From: Methylobacterium oryzihabitans | GTDB lineage: Bacteria; Pseudomonadota; Alphaproteobacteria; Rhizobiales; Beijerinckiaceae | Reading direction: 5' to 3' | DNA length: 64,000 nt | Assembly: GCF_004004555.2 (NCBI RefSeq) | Contig: NZ_SACP01000030.1 | Location: forward strand, 1-64,000 | In this document: piece after piece, positions 52,629 through 60,629 of the stretch | Position numbering within the stretch: the stretch's first letter is position 1 | Layout of the letters: every line of letters starts with the position of its first letter | The notes under the pieces: model-generated | The model's database searches: none | Told to the model about the DNA's origin: nothing | What the model saw: the letters and a program-made list of their open reading frames with translations, nothing else | Made by a program: the position numbers and the translations under genes

Positions 52629-52653
52629 GGAACCTTGACCATGGCCCGCCGTT
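52629..52653 (+). promoter_or_regulatory. EcfG-type promoter of the CsbD gene
   Basis: GGAAC (52629-52633), a 17-nt spacer and GTT (52651-52653) match the general-stress consensus of alphaproteobacteria. The promoter lies 48 bp before the CsbD ATG, next to a gene for an EcfG-type sigma factor. Confidence 0.65.
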
Positions 52654-52700
52654 GCCCGGGCACCGCGCGGTCCATCCGGCCGCGCCGCGAGGAGGACGCG

Positions 52701-52880
52701 ATGGCGATCGACAAGGACCGGATCGAGGGCGCGGCCGAGCAGGCCAAGGGGCTCGCCAAGGAAGTCGCCGGCAAGGTGACGGGCGACGCCAAGCTCGAGG
52801 CCGAGGGCAAGGCTCAGAAGGCGGGCGGCAAGGTCCAGAACGCCGCCGGCGGCGTCAAGGACGCGCTCAAGGGCGAGTGA
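52701..52880 (+). CDS. CsbD-family stress protein
   Basis: The 59-residue hydrophilic protein (MAIDKDRIEGAAEQAKGLAK, KVTGDAKLEAEGKAQKAGGK) is a typical CsbD. These small proteins accumulate in the general stress response; the molecular role is unknown. Its promoter fits EcfG control. Confidence 0.85.
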   Translation: MAIDKDRIEGAAEQAKGLAKEVAGKVTGDAKLEAEGKAQKAGGKVQNAAGGVKDALKGE

Positions 52881-53023
52881 AGGCCTGACGGAGTGCGGCG
52901 ATGCCGCGCCTCGACGGCGACGGCCCGCGCTCCATGTTCCCGGTCGTGCTCGACGCAACCCGCGTTGGTCGGGCGGGATATCACTGTCCCGTCCGATCGT
53001 TTATCTGTTCTGCGAGAGGCCGC

Positions 53024-53743
53024 ATGCTATCGAATACCTCCGCCGATGCCGGATCCGACGATCTCAGGCCGTCCCTGACGGCCTCGATCCAGCGGCATCT
53101 CGGCCTCCAGCTCCGCGACGCCTACGCCGTCGAGGCCGGCGTCCCGGCCGTGTTCAAGGATCTCATCGAGAAGCTCGAAGCGGCGCTCGCCGAGCAGGGC
53201 CGCGTCGTCGAGCCGGAGTTCCGCCAGGGGATGCTGGCCGCCCTCCCCTCGCTCCGCGCCTTCGCGCTCTCGCTCACCAACAACGCCGCGCGGGCCGACG
53301 ACCTGGTCCAGGACACGATCCTGCGCGCCTGGCAGAACCAGCACCGGTTCCAGCCCGGCACCAACCTCAACGCCTGGCTGTTCACCATCCTGCGCAACGC
53401 GTTCTATTCCGAGCAGCGCAAGCGCATGCGCGAGGTCCAGGACGAGGACGGGTCCTACGCCGCCCGCCTGTTCACCGCCCCCGACCAGGGCCACCGCCTC
53501 GACGTGCAGGACCTGCGCGCCGGCCTCGCGAAGCTGCCGCCGGACCAGCGCGAGGCGCTGATCCTCGTCGGGGCCGAGGGTCTGTCCTACGAGGAGGTGG
53601 CGCGGATCTGCGGCGTCGCCATCGGCACCATCAAGAGCCGCGTCAACCGCGCCCGCAACCGGCTGGCCGAGATGCTCGGCTACTCGGACGACGACCTCGC
53701 CTCCGACCGGATGATGCAATCGGCGATGGGCGAAGGGGCCTGA
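53024..53743 (+). CDS. EcfG-type (ECF15) sigma factor with N-terminal NepR-like segment
   Basis: A 239-residue protein. Residues about 66-135 are sigma region 2 (LPSLRAFALSLTNNAARADD, AWLFTILRNAFYSEQRKR) and about 161-216 region 4 (GTIKSRVNRARNRLAEML), both very close to EcfG, the general stress sigma factor. Before them, residues about 19-57 (TASIQRHLGLQLRDAYAVEA then VPAVFKDLIEKLEAALAEQ) resemble the two-helix core of its anti-sigma factor NepR. In relatives nepR and ecfG are separate, adjacent genes. The ATG at 53024 gives the fusion; an internal ATG at 53231 preceded by AGGGG would give a conventional EcfG. Confidence 0.8.
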   Translation: MLSNTSADAGSDDLRPSLTASIQRHLGLQLRDAYAVEAGVPAVFKDLIEKLEAALAEQGRVVEPEFRQGMLAALPSLRAFALSLTNNAARADDLVQDTILRAWQNQHRFQPGTNLNAWLFTILRNAFYSEQRKRMREVQDEDGSYAARLFTAPDQGHRLDVQDLRAGLAKLPPDQREALILVGAEGLSYEEVARICGVAIGTIKSRVNRARNRLAEMLGYSDDDLASDRMMQSAMGEGA

Positions 53744-53799
53744 GCGTCCCGGCCCATCGTCCGTGAAACGGTCGCCGCCGCGCGGTGACCGGGTTCGTG

Positions 53800-54003
53800 T
53801 CAGCGGGCGCGTTGCAACTCGCGCTCGCGGCGCCGCAGGCGCAGCAGCAGTTCGACCTGATCGAACGGAATCGGCTCCCCGTCGCTGGTCCGCTCGTAGA
53901 CCGACCGCAGGGTGACGCCGAGATGGCGCTGAGCCTCGGCACCGAGGACCGGCAGACCCCGATCCTGCGCGTGAGCCTCCGTCTTGACGGCGTGCTGGTT
54001 CAT
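53800..54003 (-). CDS. NepR-like anti-sigma factor (small)
   Basis: The 67-residue protein has QRHLGVTLRSVYERTSDGEP followed by IPFDQVELLLRLRRRERELQ, which fits the NepR pattern LG--LR--Y-----EPVP--F--LL--L. NepR binds EcfG and is removed by phosphorylated PhyR. It converges on the sigma gene, 56 bp away. phyR is not in the window. The family call rests on a short pattern. Confidence 0.6.
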   Translation of the reverse strand: MNQHAVKTEAHAQDRGLPVLGAEAQRHLGVTLRSVYERTSDGEPIPFDQVELLLRLRRRERELQRAR

Positions 54004-54271
54004 CCGACCCGACCCATGTGACTCCCGGAAGACCCGGCGCCGCGGCGGACGGCGGTCTTCCTGTTGGAAGAACATGGTGAAGCGATATGGTAAAGAAATC
54101 GTTAACGGCAGGACTTGATTCACCATGCCGGGCGGGGGCGAGGCGTGCCCTGCCCGACGCCCGTCGCGTGGGCGACGGGCACTCGACCACCGGGGGCCGT
54201 CGGAGGGCAACGGTCTAAATGAAAACTGGCTCCAAACTGTTGATTTTACGGTATATTTTTGGATCGCGGGA

Positions 54272-54422
54272 GCCCCTCTCCCGAGTGGGAGAGGGGTAGG
54301 GGTGAGGGTGGAGACGGTTCCGAAAATGCCCCAACTGTCGGGCAGCGCAGCTCGACGGTTCAGGGTCCTTGCGGATCGCGAGCCACCCTCACCCCCAGCC
54401 CCTCTCCCACTCGGGAGAGGGG
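54272..54422. repeat. Foldback element, arms about 39 bp
   Basis: The left arm (54272-54311) begins with the small palindrome CCCCTCTCCC/GGGAGAGGGG and continues GGGGTGAGGGTGG; the right arm (54383-54422) is its reverse complement with few changes. The 71-bp core contains GTTCCGAAAATGCC and CGACGGTTC. Layout matches the element at 28895-29060. Confidence 0.75.
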
Positions 54423-54478
54423 ATCCCGCGCCAGGAAGAAAACCGACTTCGATGGCTGCAAAAGGGACAGAAAAACCG

Positions 54479-54905
54479 CGCCCCCGTTTCATCCGCAAAG
54501 GACCGCGAAGCCGGTGGGCAACTAAATGGAAACTGGTTGTATCTGTCTGTATTCACAAGCGAATTTTCAGGCGAGGCCTGAGCTGGATATAGAGGAAGGG
54601 GCACAGTGGCTGGTGCGCGTTCTCCTCGCCCCGCTCGCGGGGAGAGGGCTCCGGTGACCTTGTCGTCACCGGAGCGAGGCGACAGCCGAGGGTGAGGGGG
54701 CGAGGCCGGAGAAGCCTCTTCCGGTACCACCCCCTCACCTTCGCTCCGGCTTCGCCTACGCTCGCTTCATCGACAGCAAGGTCGATGAAGCCCTCTCCCC
54801 GCCCGCGGGGAGAGGAGAAGGCCCGCGCTCATCGTGACAGACATGGGATCACGAAGACGCCGCCCTCGTTTCATCGGCAAGGAACCGCGAAGCCGGTGTG
54901 CAACT
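54479..54905. repeat. 45-bp imperfect direct repeat
   Basis: Copies at 54479-54523 and 54861-54905 match about 40 of 45 positions, with the shared words CGTTTCATC, CCGCGAAGCCGGTG and GCAACT. The second foldback element lies between them. Confidence 0.65.
54620..54819. repeat. Multi-hairpin foldback element
   Basis: Outer arms 54620-54649 and 54790-54819 (TTCTCCTCGCCCCGC and its near complement) enclose four nested or serial hairpins: CCGGTGA/TCACCGG (54651-54672), GGTGAGGGGG/CCCCCTCACC (54691-54739) and CTTCATCGAC/GTCGATGAAG (54765-54790). It looks like a third member of the same intergenic repeat class. Confidence 0.7.
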
Positions 54906-55039
54906 GACACGGAATCCGGAAGATGATTTCCGGGTTCCGCATCATCAGCCCGCGCGGCGCATGAGCGATGCAAGAAACCGTATGACCCTTCCGATCTCGC
55001 GTCCGGGCGTCCAGCGCGCCCGGACGTCAGCGCGTCCGT

Positions 55040-57187
55040 TCAGGCGGCCCGCACCGTGGCGAGGAACTGCGCCACCTCGCGGCGTAGGGCCTCGGCCTGC
55101 CGCGACAGGCCCTCCGAGGCCCCGAGGACCTGCCCGGCGGCGGTGCCGGCCTCCTCGGCTGCGCCCGCGACCCCGGCGATGTCGGTGGTCATCGCCGCGG
55201 TGCCGGCGGAGGCCTGCCCCATGTTGCGCACGATCTCGCGGGTCGTCACGCCCTGCTCCTCGACCGCCGCCGCGATCCCGGCGGTGACCGCGCTCATGCC
55301 GCGGATCCGCTCGACGATGCCGTTGATCGCCGCGGCGGCCTCCCCGGTCGTGCCCTGGATCGCGCCGACCTGCTCGCCGATCTCGGCGGTGGCCCTGGCG
55401 GTCTGGTTGGCGAGTTCCTTGACCTCGGCGGCCACCACCGCGAAGCCCCGGCCGGCCTCGCCGGCGCGGGCCGCCTCGATCGTCGCGTTCAGCGCCAGCA
55501 GGTTGGTCTGCCCGGCGATCTGCGACACCATCCCGATGACGTCGCCGATGCGGGCGGCGGCCGCCGAGAGCGCCTGGACGGTGGCGGCGCTGCGCTCGGC
55601 CTCCTCGGCCGAGGCCCGCGCCATCCCGGCCGCCTGCTCGACCTGACGGCCGATCTCCTCGACGGTGACGCCGAGTTCCTCCGCTGCCGCCGCGACCGCG
55701 GTGACGTTGCCGGCGGTCTGCTCGGCGGTCGCGGCGACGCTCGACGAGCGCCGGGCGGTATCGGCGACCGTCGTGCCCATCGCGTCGGCGGCGCCGGTCA
55801 GGCCGGCGGCCGCGCCGGACACCGCCGCGACGATGCCGCCGACCGAGCGCTCGAAGTCGTCGGCGAGGCCGGCCATCAGGGCGCCGCGCTCGGCCTCGCG
55901 CCGGGCCCGGTCGGCCGCCTCGGCGTCGAGCCGCTGCGCCGCCTCCTCGATCGAGATGTCGCGGATCGTCACCACCGCGCGGGCGATGTCGCCGATCTCG
56001 TCGCGGCGGTGCCGGCCCGGGACCTCGGCGAGGGACTGCCGCGCGGCGAGCGCCTGGAGCGCCCGGGTCAGCGCCCCGAGCGGCCGGACGATCGACCGGG
56101 CGAGTCCGAGGCCGGCAAGCGCGGTCACGGCGATCACCGCGAGCCCCGACAGCAGCAGCAGCCGCCCGAGGGCGTCGACGGCGTGCAGCGCCTCCTCCTG
56201 GGCCTGCTCGGCCAGCAGGGTCCAGTGCGCGCCCAGCACCGAGACCGGCGCGGTCGCGGCCATCCGGGGGCCGTCCGCGCCGTCGTAGGAGAACGGCCGC
56301 CCCTCCGCGACCGGGCCCGCCGGCACCCCGCGGGCGGCCGCCGCCGTGCCGGCGCCGCCGCCGCCGAGCGGCGGGGTGCTGCGCAGGAGCCCGTCGCCGC
56401 CGAGCGCCAGCACCTGCCCGGTCACACCCAGACCCTCGCGGCCCGACAGGGTGGCGTCGAAGGCCGCCGGGGTGAGCCGCATCACGATGAAGCCCATCCG
56501 GGGGGCCGCCTGCCCGGTGCCCATCGCCACGTTGGCGCGCCGGGTCATCGCCCGGCCGAGGAAGGCCGAGGGCCCGGCGCCGACCCCGTAGGGAGAAAAG
56601 TCCTCGAACAGCACCGCGTCGCCGTCCGCCGCCTTGAGGCGCTCGACGAGGCGGGCGAGGCCGCTGCCCTGCAGCGGCGCCTCCGTCACCGACTTGGCGA
56701 AGTCGGCGTCCTTGGTCGTGGTGTAGACGACCCGGCCGCCCTCATCGAGGAACAGCAGGTCGGCGCGGCCGGGCAGCTCGATCAGCCGGCGCGCCACCTC
56801 CTGCACCCGGGTGTGGCGGCGGGCATACATCGAGTTGGTCGCGGCGCCGTCGGCCGCCACCCGCTCGGCGACGGTGGCCGGCCCGGTGAACGCCTTCACG
56901 ATCGCGGCGTAGTCCGGCCGCTGCGGGTCGAGGTTCTCGATCAGGTCGGGGAAGTTGCTGGCGACCTGCGGGTTAGCGGCGACCTGGGCGAGGTCGTCGC
57001 GCAGGCGGGCGGCGGTCAGTTCGAGGCCGCTCTGGCGCGCGGTCGCGGCGAAGACCAGACGTTCCTGCGCGGCCTCGACGAGACCGGCCCGGGCCGCGTG
57101 CCAGCTCAAACCCCCCATCGCGGCGGCACTGACCAGTGCGAGCCCGACGGTCGTGGCGGGCAGACGGACCTTCAGGCTCGACAGCAT
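55040..57187 (-). CDS. Methyl-accepting chemotaxis protein
   Basis: The 715-residue receptor has a membrane helix (about 11-33), a long periplasmic sensor domain to about 335, a second helix (LLLLSGLAVIAVTALAGLGLA), a HAMP domain and a methyl-accepting domain. The signalling tip is GMVSQIAGQTNLLALNATIEAARAGE followed by GRGFAVVAAEVKELANQTA. It ends QFLATVRAA. The ligand is unknown. A GC-poor palindrome (57245-57258) lies upstream. Confidence 0.93.
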   Translation of the reverse strand: MLSSLKVRLPATTVGLALVSAAAMGGLSWHAARAGLVEAAQERLVFAATARQSGLELTAARLRDDLAQVAANPQVASNFPDLIENLDPQRPDYAAIVKAFTGPATVAERVAADGAATNSMYARRHTRVQEVARRLIELPGRADLLFLDEGGRVVYTTTKDADFAKSVTEAPLQGSGLARLVERLKAADGDAVLFEDFSPYGVGAGPSAFLGRAMTRRANVAMGTGQAAPRMGFIVMRLTPAAFDATLSGREGLGVTGQVLALGGDGLLRSTPPLGGGGAGTAAAARGVPAGPVAEGRPFSYDGADGPRMAATAPVSVLGAHWTLLAEQAQEEALHAVDALGRLLLLSGLAVIAVTALAGLGLARSIVRPLGALTRALQALAARQSLAEVPGRHRRDEIGDIARAVVTIRDISIEEAAQRLDAEAADRARREAERGALMAGLADDFERSVGGIVAAVSGAAAGLTGAADAMGTTVADTARRSSSVAATAEQTAGNVTAVAAAAEELGVTVEEIGRQVEQAAGMARASAEEAERSAATVQALSAAAARIGDVIGMVSQIAGQTNLLALNATIEAARAGEAGRGFAVVAAEVKELANQTARATAEIGEQVGAIQGTTGEAAAAINGIVERIRGMSAVTAGIAAAVEEQGVTTREIVRNMGQASAGTAAMTTDIAGVAGAAEEAGTAAGQVLGASEGLSRQAEALRREVAQFLATVRAA

Positions 57188-57502
57188 GGGACATGTTCCG
57201 GGGTTGGCAACGAGGATGACGGGTTCTACGTCACCGTGCGTAAACGATTCGCGAATCGGGCCGGAGCAATTCCGGCTTCACTGTTCGATCATTGCCGCCG
57301 ATGCAGGCACCCTGCCGATATTTCGGCCATCAGCCCTCGATTGACCTGTTTAGACCGGCGCCGATCTGACCGGGAACCGGCTTGGGGTGGTCGGCGGTAT
57401 CCCGGGGCCGAGCGTTTGCCTCTTCCCACCTCCCCTCCCCGCGCCTAAGCATCGGGGGCGGCCCTGCTGCGCCCAACGAGACAAGGTCCCGGAGCCTCGC
57501 CC
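57188..57502. other. Divergent intergenic region between MCP and acyl-CoA ligase genes
   Basis: This 315-bp region holds a perfect 14-bp palindrome CGATTCGCGAATCG at 57245-57258, about 60 bp before the MCP start, which may be an operator. The rest shows no clear structure. Confidence 0.45.
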
Positions 57503-59056
57503 GTGCACGCCACACCGGACGCCAGCCCGCCCGATCCGCGCCGGCCGCCACCGCGCTTCAACGCCGCCCGCCACTGCCTGGAGGCCAACGCCCGCGAGCG
57601 CGGGACCAAGCCGGCCCTGATCCTCGTCGGGGACGGCGCGCGCAGCGAGGTGCTGACCTTCGCCGACCTCGACCGGGCGGTGCGCGGCGTCGCGGCCGGG
57701 CTGCTCGCCGCCGGCCTGACGCCCGGCGACCGGGTGATGATCCGCATGGGCAACGACGCCGACTACGCCGTCGTGTACTTCGCCGCCCTCGCCGCCGGGC
57801 TCGTCGCCCAACCGTCCTCGCCGCAGCTCACCGCCGGGGAGGCCGCGTTCCTGCTGCAGGATGCCGGCGCCGCCGCGGTGGTGGCCGCCGACGAGTGCGC
57901 CCTCGACCCCGAGGCGTGCCGCTGCCGGCTGGTGCTGCGCCCGGCCGACATCGCCCGCCTCAAGGCGGGTCCGCCACTGGAGCGCTACGCCGACACCGCC
58001 GCCGACGATCCGGCCTACCTCGTCTACACCTCGGGCACGACGAGCCGGCCGAAGGGCGTGCTGCACGCCCACCGCACGGTCTGGGGCCGGCGGCCGATGC
58101 ACGACGACTGGCTCGGCCTGCGCGAGGACGACGTGGTGCTGCATGCCGGCACCATGAACTGGACCTACACCCTCGGCGTCGGCATGCAGGACCCGTGGGC
58201 GCGCGGCGCCACCACGGTGCTCTATAACGGCCGGCGCGACCCGGCCGTCTGGCCGGCCCTGATCGCGCGCCACCGCGCCACCCTGTTCGCCGCGGTGCCG
58301 AGCCTCTACCGCCAGATCCTCAAGTATTCCGACCTCGCCGCCCACGACCTCTCGTCCCTGCGCCACGGCATCACCGCCGGCGAGGCGCTCTCCCCGCAGC
58401 TCCTGGCCGAGTGGCGGGCGGCGACCGGTACCCCGCTCTACGAGGCGCTCGGGATGAGCGAGATCTCGACCTACATCTCGTCGAGCCCGCGCGTGCCGGT
58501 GAAGCCGGGATCGCCGGGCCGGCCGCAGACCGGGCGCCGGGTCGCGATCCTGCCGGTCGAGGGCGAGCCGGAGCCGCTGGCGCCGGGCGAGACCGGGCTG
58601 CTCGCGATCCACCGCTCGGACCCAGGCCTGATGCTCGGGTACTGGAACCGCCCCGACGAGGAGGCGGCGGTGATGCGCGGCGAGTGGTTCACCGGCGGCG
58701 ACCTCGCCGAGCTCGATGCCGACGGCTACGTCTGGTTCCACGGCCGCAACGACGACGTGATGAACGCCTTCGGCTACCGGGTCTCGCCGAACGAGGTCGA
58801 GGGCGCGCTGATCGGCCATCCCGACGTGCAGGAGGTGGCGGTGGCCGAGCGGGCGGTGCGCGAGGACGTGCGGGTCATCGCCGCCTACGTGGTGCCGAAG
58901 CCCGGCCGCGCGCCCGACCCCGACGACCTGCTGGCGTGGTGCGCCGACCGGCTCGCCGCCTACAAGTGCCCGAAGACGGTGGTGTTCCTCGACGCGCTGC
59001 CGCGCACGCCGAACGGCAAGGTGCAGCGCAAGCGGCTGGCCGCCGAGCAGCCCTGA
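57503..59056 (+). CDS. AMP-dependent acyl-CoA synthetase/ligase
   Basis: The 517-residue ANL-superfamily enzyme activates a carboxylic acid as acyl-AMP and then CoA ester. Motifs: YTSGTTSRPKGVLHAH (P-loop), YEALGMSEISTYISSSP, WFTGGDLAELDADGYVWFHGR and the catalytic Lys in NGKVQRKRL. A GTG at 57503 is taken as start. The closest style is benzoate-CoA ligase-like enzymes; the substrate is unknown. M81 and M20 peptidase genes follow after 66 bp and a 4-nt overlap. Confidence 0.9.
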   Translation: MHATPDASPPDPRRPPPRFNAARHCLEANARERGTKPALILVGDGARSEVLTFADLDRAVRGVAAGLLAAGLTPGDRVMIRMGNDADYAVVYFAALAAGLVAQPSSPQLTAGEAAFLLQDAGAAAVVAADECALDPEACRCRLVLRPADIARLKAGPPLERYADTAADDPAYLVYTSGTTSRPKGVLHAHRTVWGRRPMHDDWLGLREDDVVLHAGTMNWTYTLGVGMQDPWARGATTVLYNGRRDPAVWPALIARHRATLFAAVPSLYRQILKYSDLAAHDLSSLRHGITAGEALSPQLLAEWRAATGTPLYEALGMSEISTYISSSPRVPVKPGSPGRPQTGRRVAILPVEGEPEPLAPGETGLLAIHRSDPGLMLGYWNRPDEEAAVMRGEWFTGGDLAELDADGYVWFHGRNDDVMNAFGYRVSPNEVEGALIGHPDVQEVAVAERAVREDVRVIAAYVVPKPGRAPDPDDLLAWCADRLAAYKCPKTVVFLDALPRTPNGKVQRKRLAAEQP

Positions 59057-59122
59057 CGCGAACGCGGCTGCGACGGCCCACGTCTTGCCCGGCGCGGCGC
59101 AGACCCCATCCCGGAGACCCGT

Positions 59123-60589
59123 GTGAAGCTCTTCCTCGCCGGCCTCGCCACCGAGACCAACACCTTCGCGCCGCTGCCGACCGGGCGCCCGGCCTTCCTG
59201 GCCGACTACGCCCGCCGCGACGGCAGCCGCCAGCCGCCCTCCCTGAGCAATCTCGGCACCCGCGAGTGGCGCCGCCTCGCCGAGGCCGACGGGCACACGG
59301 TGGTCGAGAGCCTCACCACCTTCGCCCAACCCGGCGGGATCACCGTGCGGGCGGTCTACGAGGAGTTGCGCGACACCCTGCTCGCCGACCTCGAAGCGGC
59401 TCTGCCGGTCGACGCGGTGCTGCTGTTCATGCACGGGGCGATGGTCGCGGACGGCTATGACGATTGTGAGGGCGATACCCTGGCCCGGGTCCGCGCGCTC
59501 GTCGGCCCCGACGTGCCGGTCGGGGTCGAACTCGACCTGCACTGCCACCTCACCGAGACGATGCGGGAGGCCGCGACCGTCATGGTGATCTACAAGGAGT
59601 ATCCCCACACCGACATCGCCGAGCGCGCCCGCGACCTCTACCCGCTGGTGATCGGCGCGGCCGAGAAACGGATCCGGCCGGTGATGGCGTATCACGACTG
59701 CCGGATGGTCAGCATGTGGCGCACCTCGCGCGAGCCGGTCTCCGGCTTCGTGCGCCGGATGGAGGCGCTCGAAGGCAAGGACGGCATCCTGTCGGTGTCG
59801 TTCGGCCACGGCTTCCCGTGGGGCGACGTGCCGGATGTCGGCGCCCGGATGCTGGTGGTGGCCGACGGCGACCCCGCCAAGGCGCAGGCGCTCGCGACCC
59901 GGCTCGGCGAGGAGGTCTGGGCGATGCGCGAGGAGGCGCAGACCCGCCACGACACCATCGACGGGGCGATTGACGCCGCCCTCGCGTCGACCGACCCGCG
60001 CCCGATGGTGCTCGCCGACATCGCCGACAATTCCGGCGCCGGCTCGCCCTCCGACAACACCGCGATCCTGCGCCGCCTCGTCGAGCGCCGGGTGACGGGC
60101 GCGGCGATCGGGATGTTCTGGGATCCCGGCGCGGTGATGAGCTGCCGCGAGGCCGGGATCGGCGCGACCTTCGACCTGCGGGTCGGCGGCAAGGCCGGGA
60201 TCACCTCGGGCGATCCGGTCGACCTGCGGGTCACCGTGCGCGGCCTCGCCGACGACCACAGCCAGGGCGGCCTCAGCGGCGGCCGGGCGCAGCTCGGGCC
60301 GAGCGCCTGGGTCGAGGCGGACGGGATCCACCTCGTCCTCACCACCGCCCGCCAGCAGCCCTTCGACCCCGACGCCTTCACCGGCCTCGGCTGCCGCCTC
60401 GACGACAAGCGGATCGTGGTGGTGAAGTCGATGCAGCATTTCTACGCCGCCTTCGCGCCGATCGCGAGCGAGGTGCGCTACGTCTCGGCCCCCGGAGCCA
60501 CGCCGCCGGATTATGCCGGCATCCCCTACACCAGGCGCGACGGGCGCTACTGGCCCCGCGTCGCCGATCCCTTCGCGGAGGCACCATGA
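59123..60589 (+). CDS. M81-family metallopeptidase (MlrC-like)
   Basis: The 488-residue protein fits the M81 (microcystinase C-like) family. It begins KLFLAGLATETNTFAPLPTG and has ELDLHCHLTE with zinc-ligand Asp/His, KEYPHTDIAERARDL, RHDTIDGAIDAALAS and DNSGAGSPSDNT. Substrates of most members are unknown. A GTG at 59123 serves as start; the stop overlaps the M20 gene by 4 nt. Confidence 0.9.
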   Translation: MKLFLAGLATETNTFAPLPTGRPAFLADYARRDGSRQPPSLSNLGTREWRRLAEADGHTVVESLTTFAQPGGITVRAVYEELRDTLLADLEAALPVDAVLLFMHGAMVADGYDDCEGDTLARVRALVGPDVPVGVELDLHCHLTETMREAATVMVIYKEYPHTDIAERARDLYPLVIGAAEKRIRPVMAYHDCRMVSMWRTSREPVSGFVRRMEALEGKDGILSVSFGHGFPWGDVPDVGARMLVVADGDPAKAQALATRLGEEVWAMREEAQTRHDTIDGAIDAALASTDPRPMVLADIADNSGAGSPSDNTAILRRLVERRVTGAAIGMFWDPGAVMSCREAGIGATFDLRVGGKAGITSGDPVDLRVTVRGLADDHSQGGLSGGRAQLGPSAWVEADGIHLVLTTARQQPFDPDAFTGLGCRLDDKRIVVVKSMQHFYAAFAPIASEVRYVSAPGATPPDYAGIPYTRRDGRYWPRVADPFAEAP

Positions 60590-60629
60590 CCCCGTCCGGC
60601 ATGAACCCGTCCGGCATGAACCCGTCCGG
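60585..60629 (+). repeat. 15-bp tandem repeat (three copies) at the M20 gene start
   Basis: CATGAACCCGTCCGG occurs at 60600 and 60615 and as CATGACCCCGTCCGG at 60585. Each contains an in-frame ATG (60586, 60601, 60616), and the peptide reads MTPSG MNPSG MNPSG. Confidence 0.9.

Larger units (their letters stand above)
54004..55039. other. 1-kb gene-free region of repeats
   Basis: No frame here has coding character. The region holds two foldback elements (54272-54422 and 54620-54819) and a 45-bp imperfect direct repeat (54479-54523 and 54861-54905), each listed separately. An A/T-rich stretch lies at 54225-54260. The divergent NepR-like gene would have its promoter in the first 150 bp. Confidence 0.6.

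Noticed and set aside
54259..54592. Short open frames in the 54-kb repeat region
   Set aside because: They follow the repeats, lack ribosome-binding sites and give Arg/Pro/Ser-rich nonsense peptides in several frames.
57370..57395. GGAAC as a further EcfG promoter
   Set aside because: No GTT at 16-17 nt spacing follows it.
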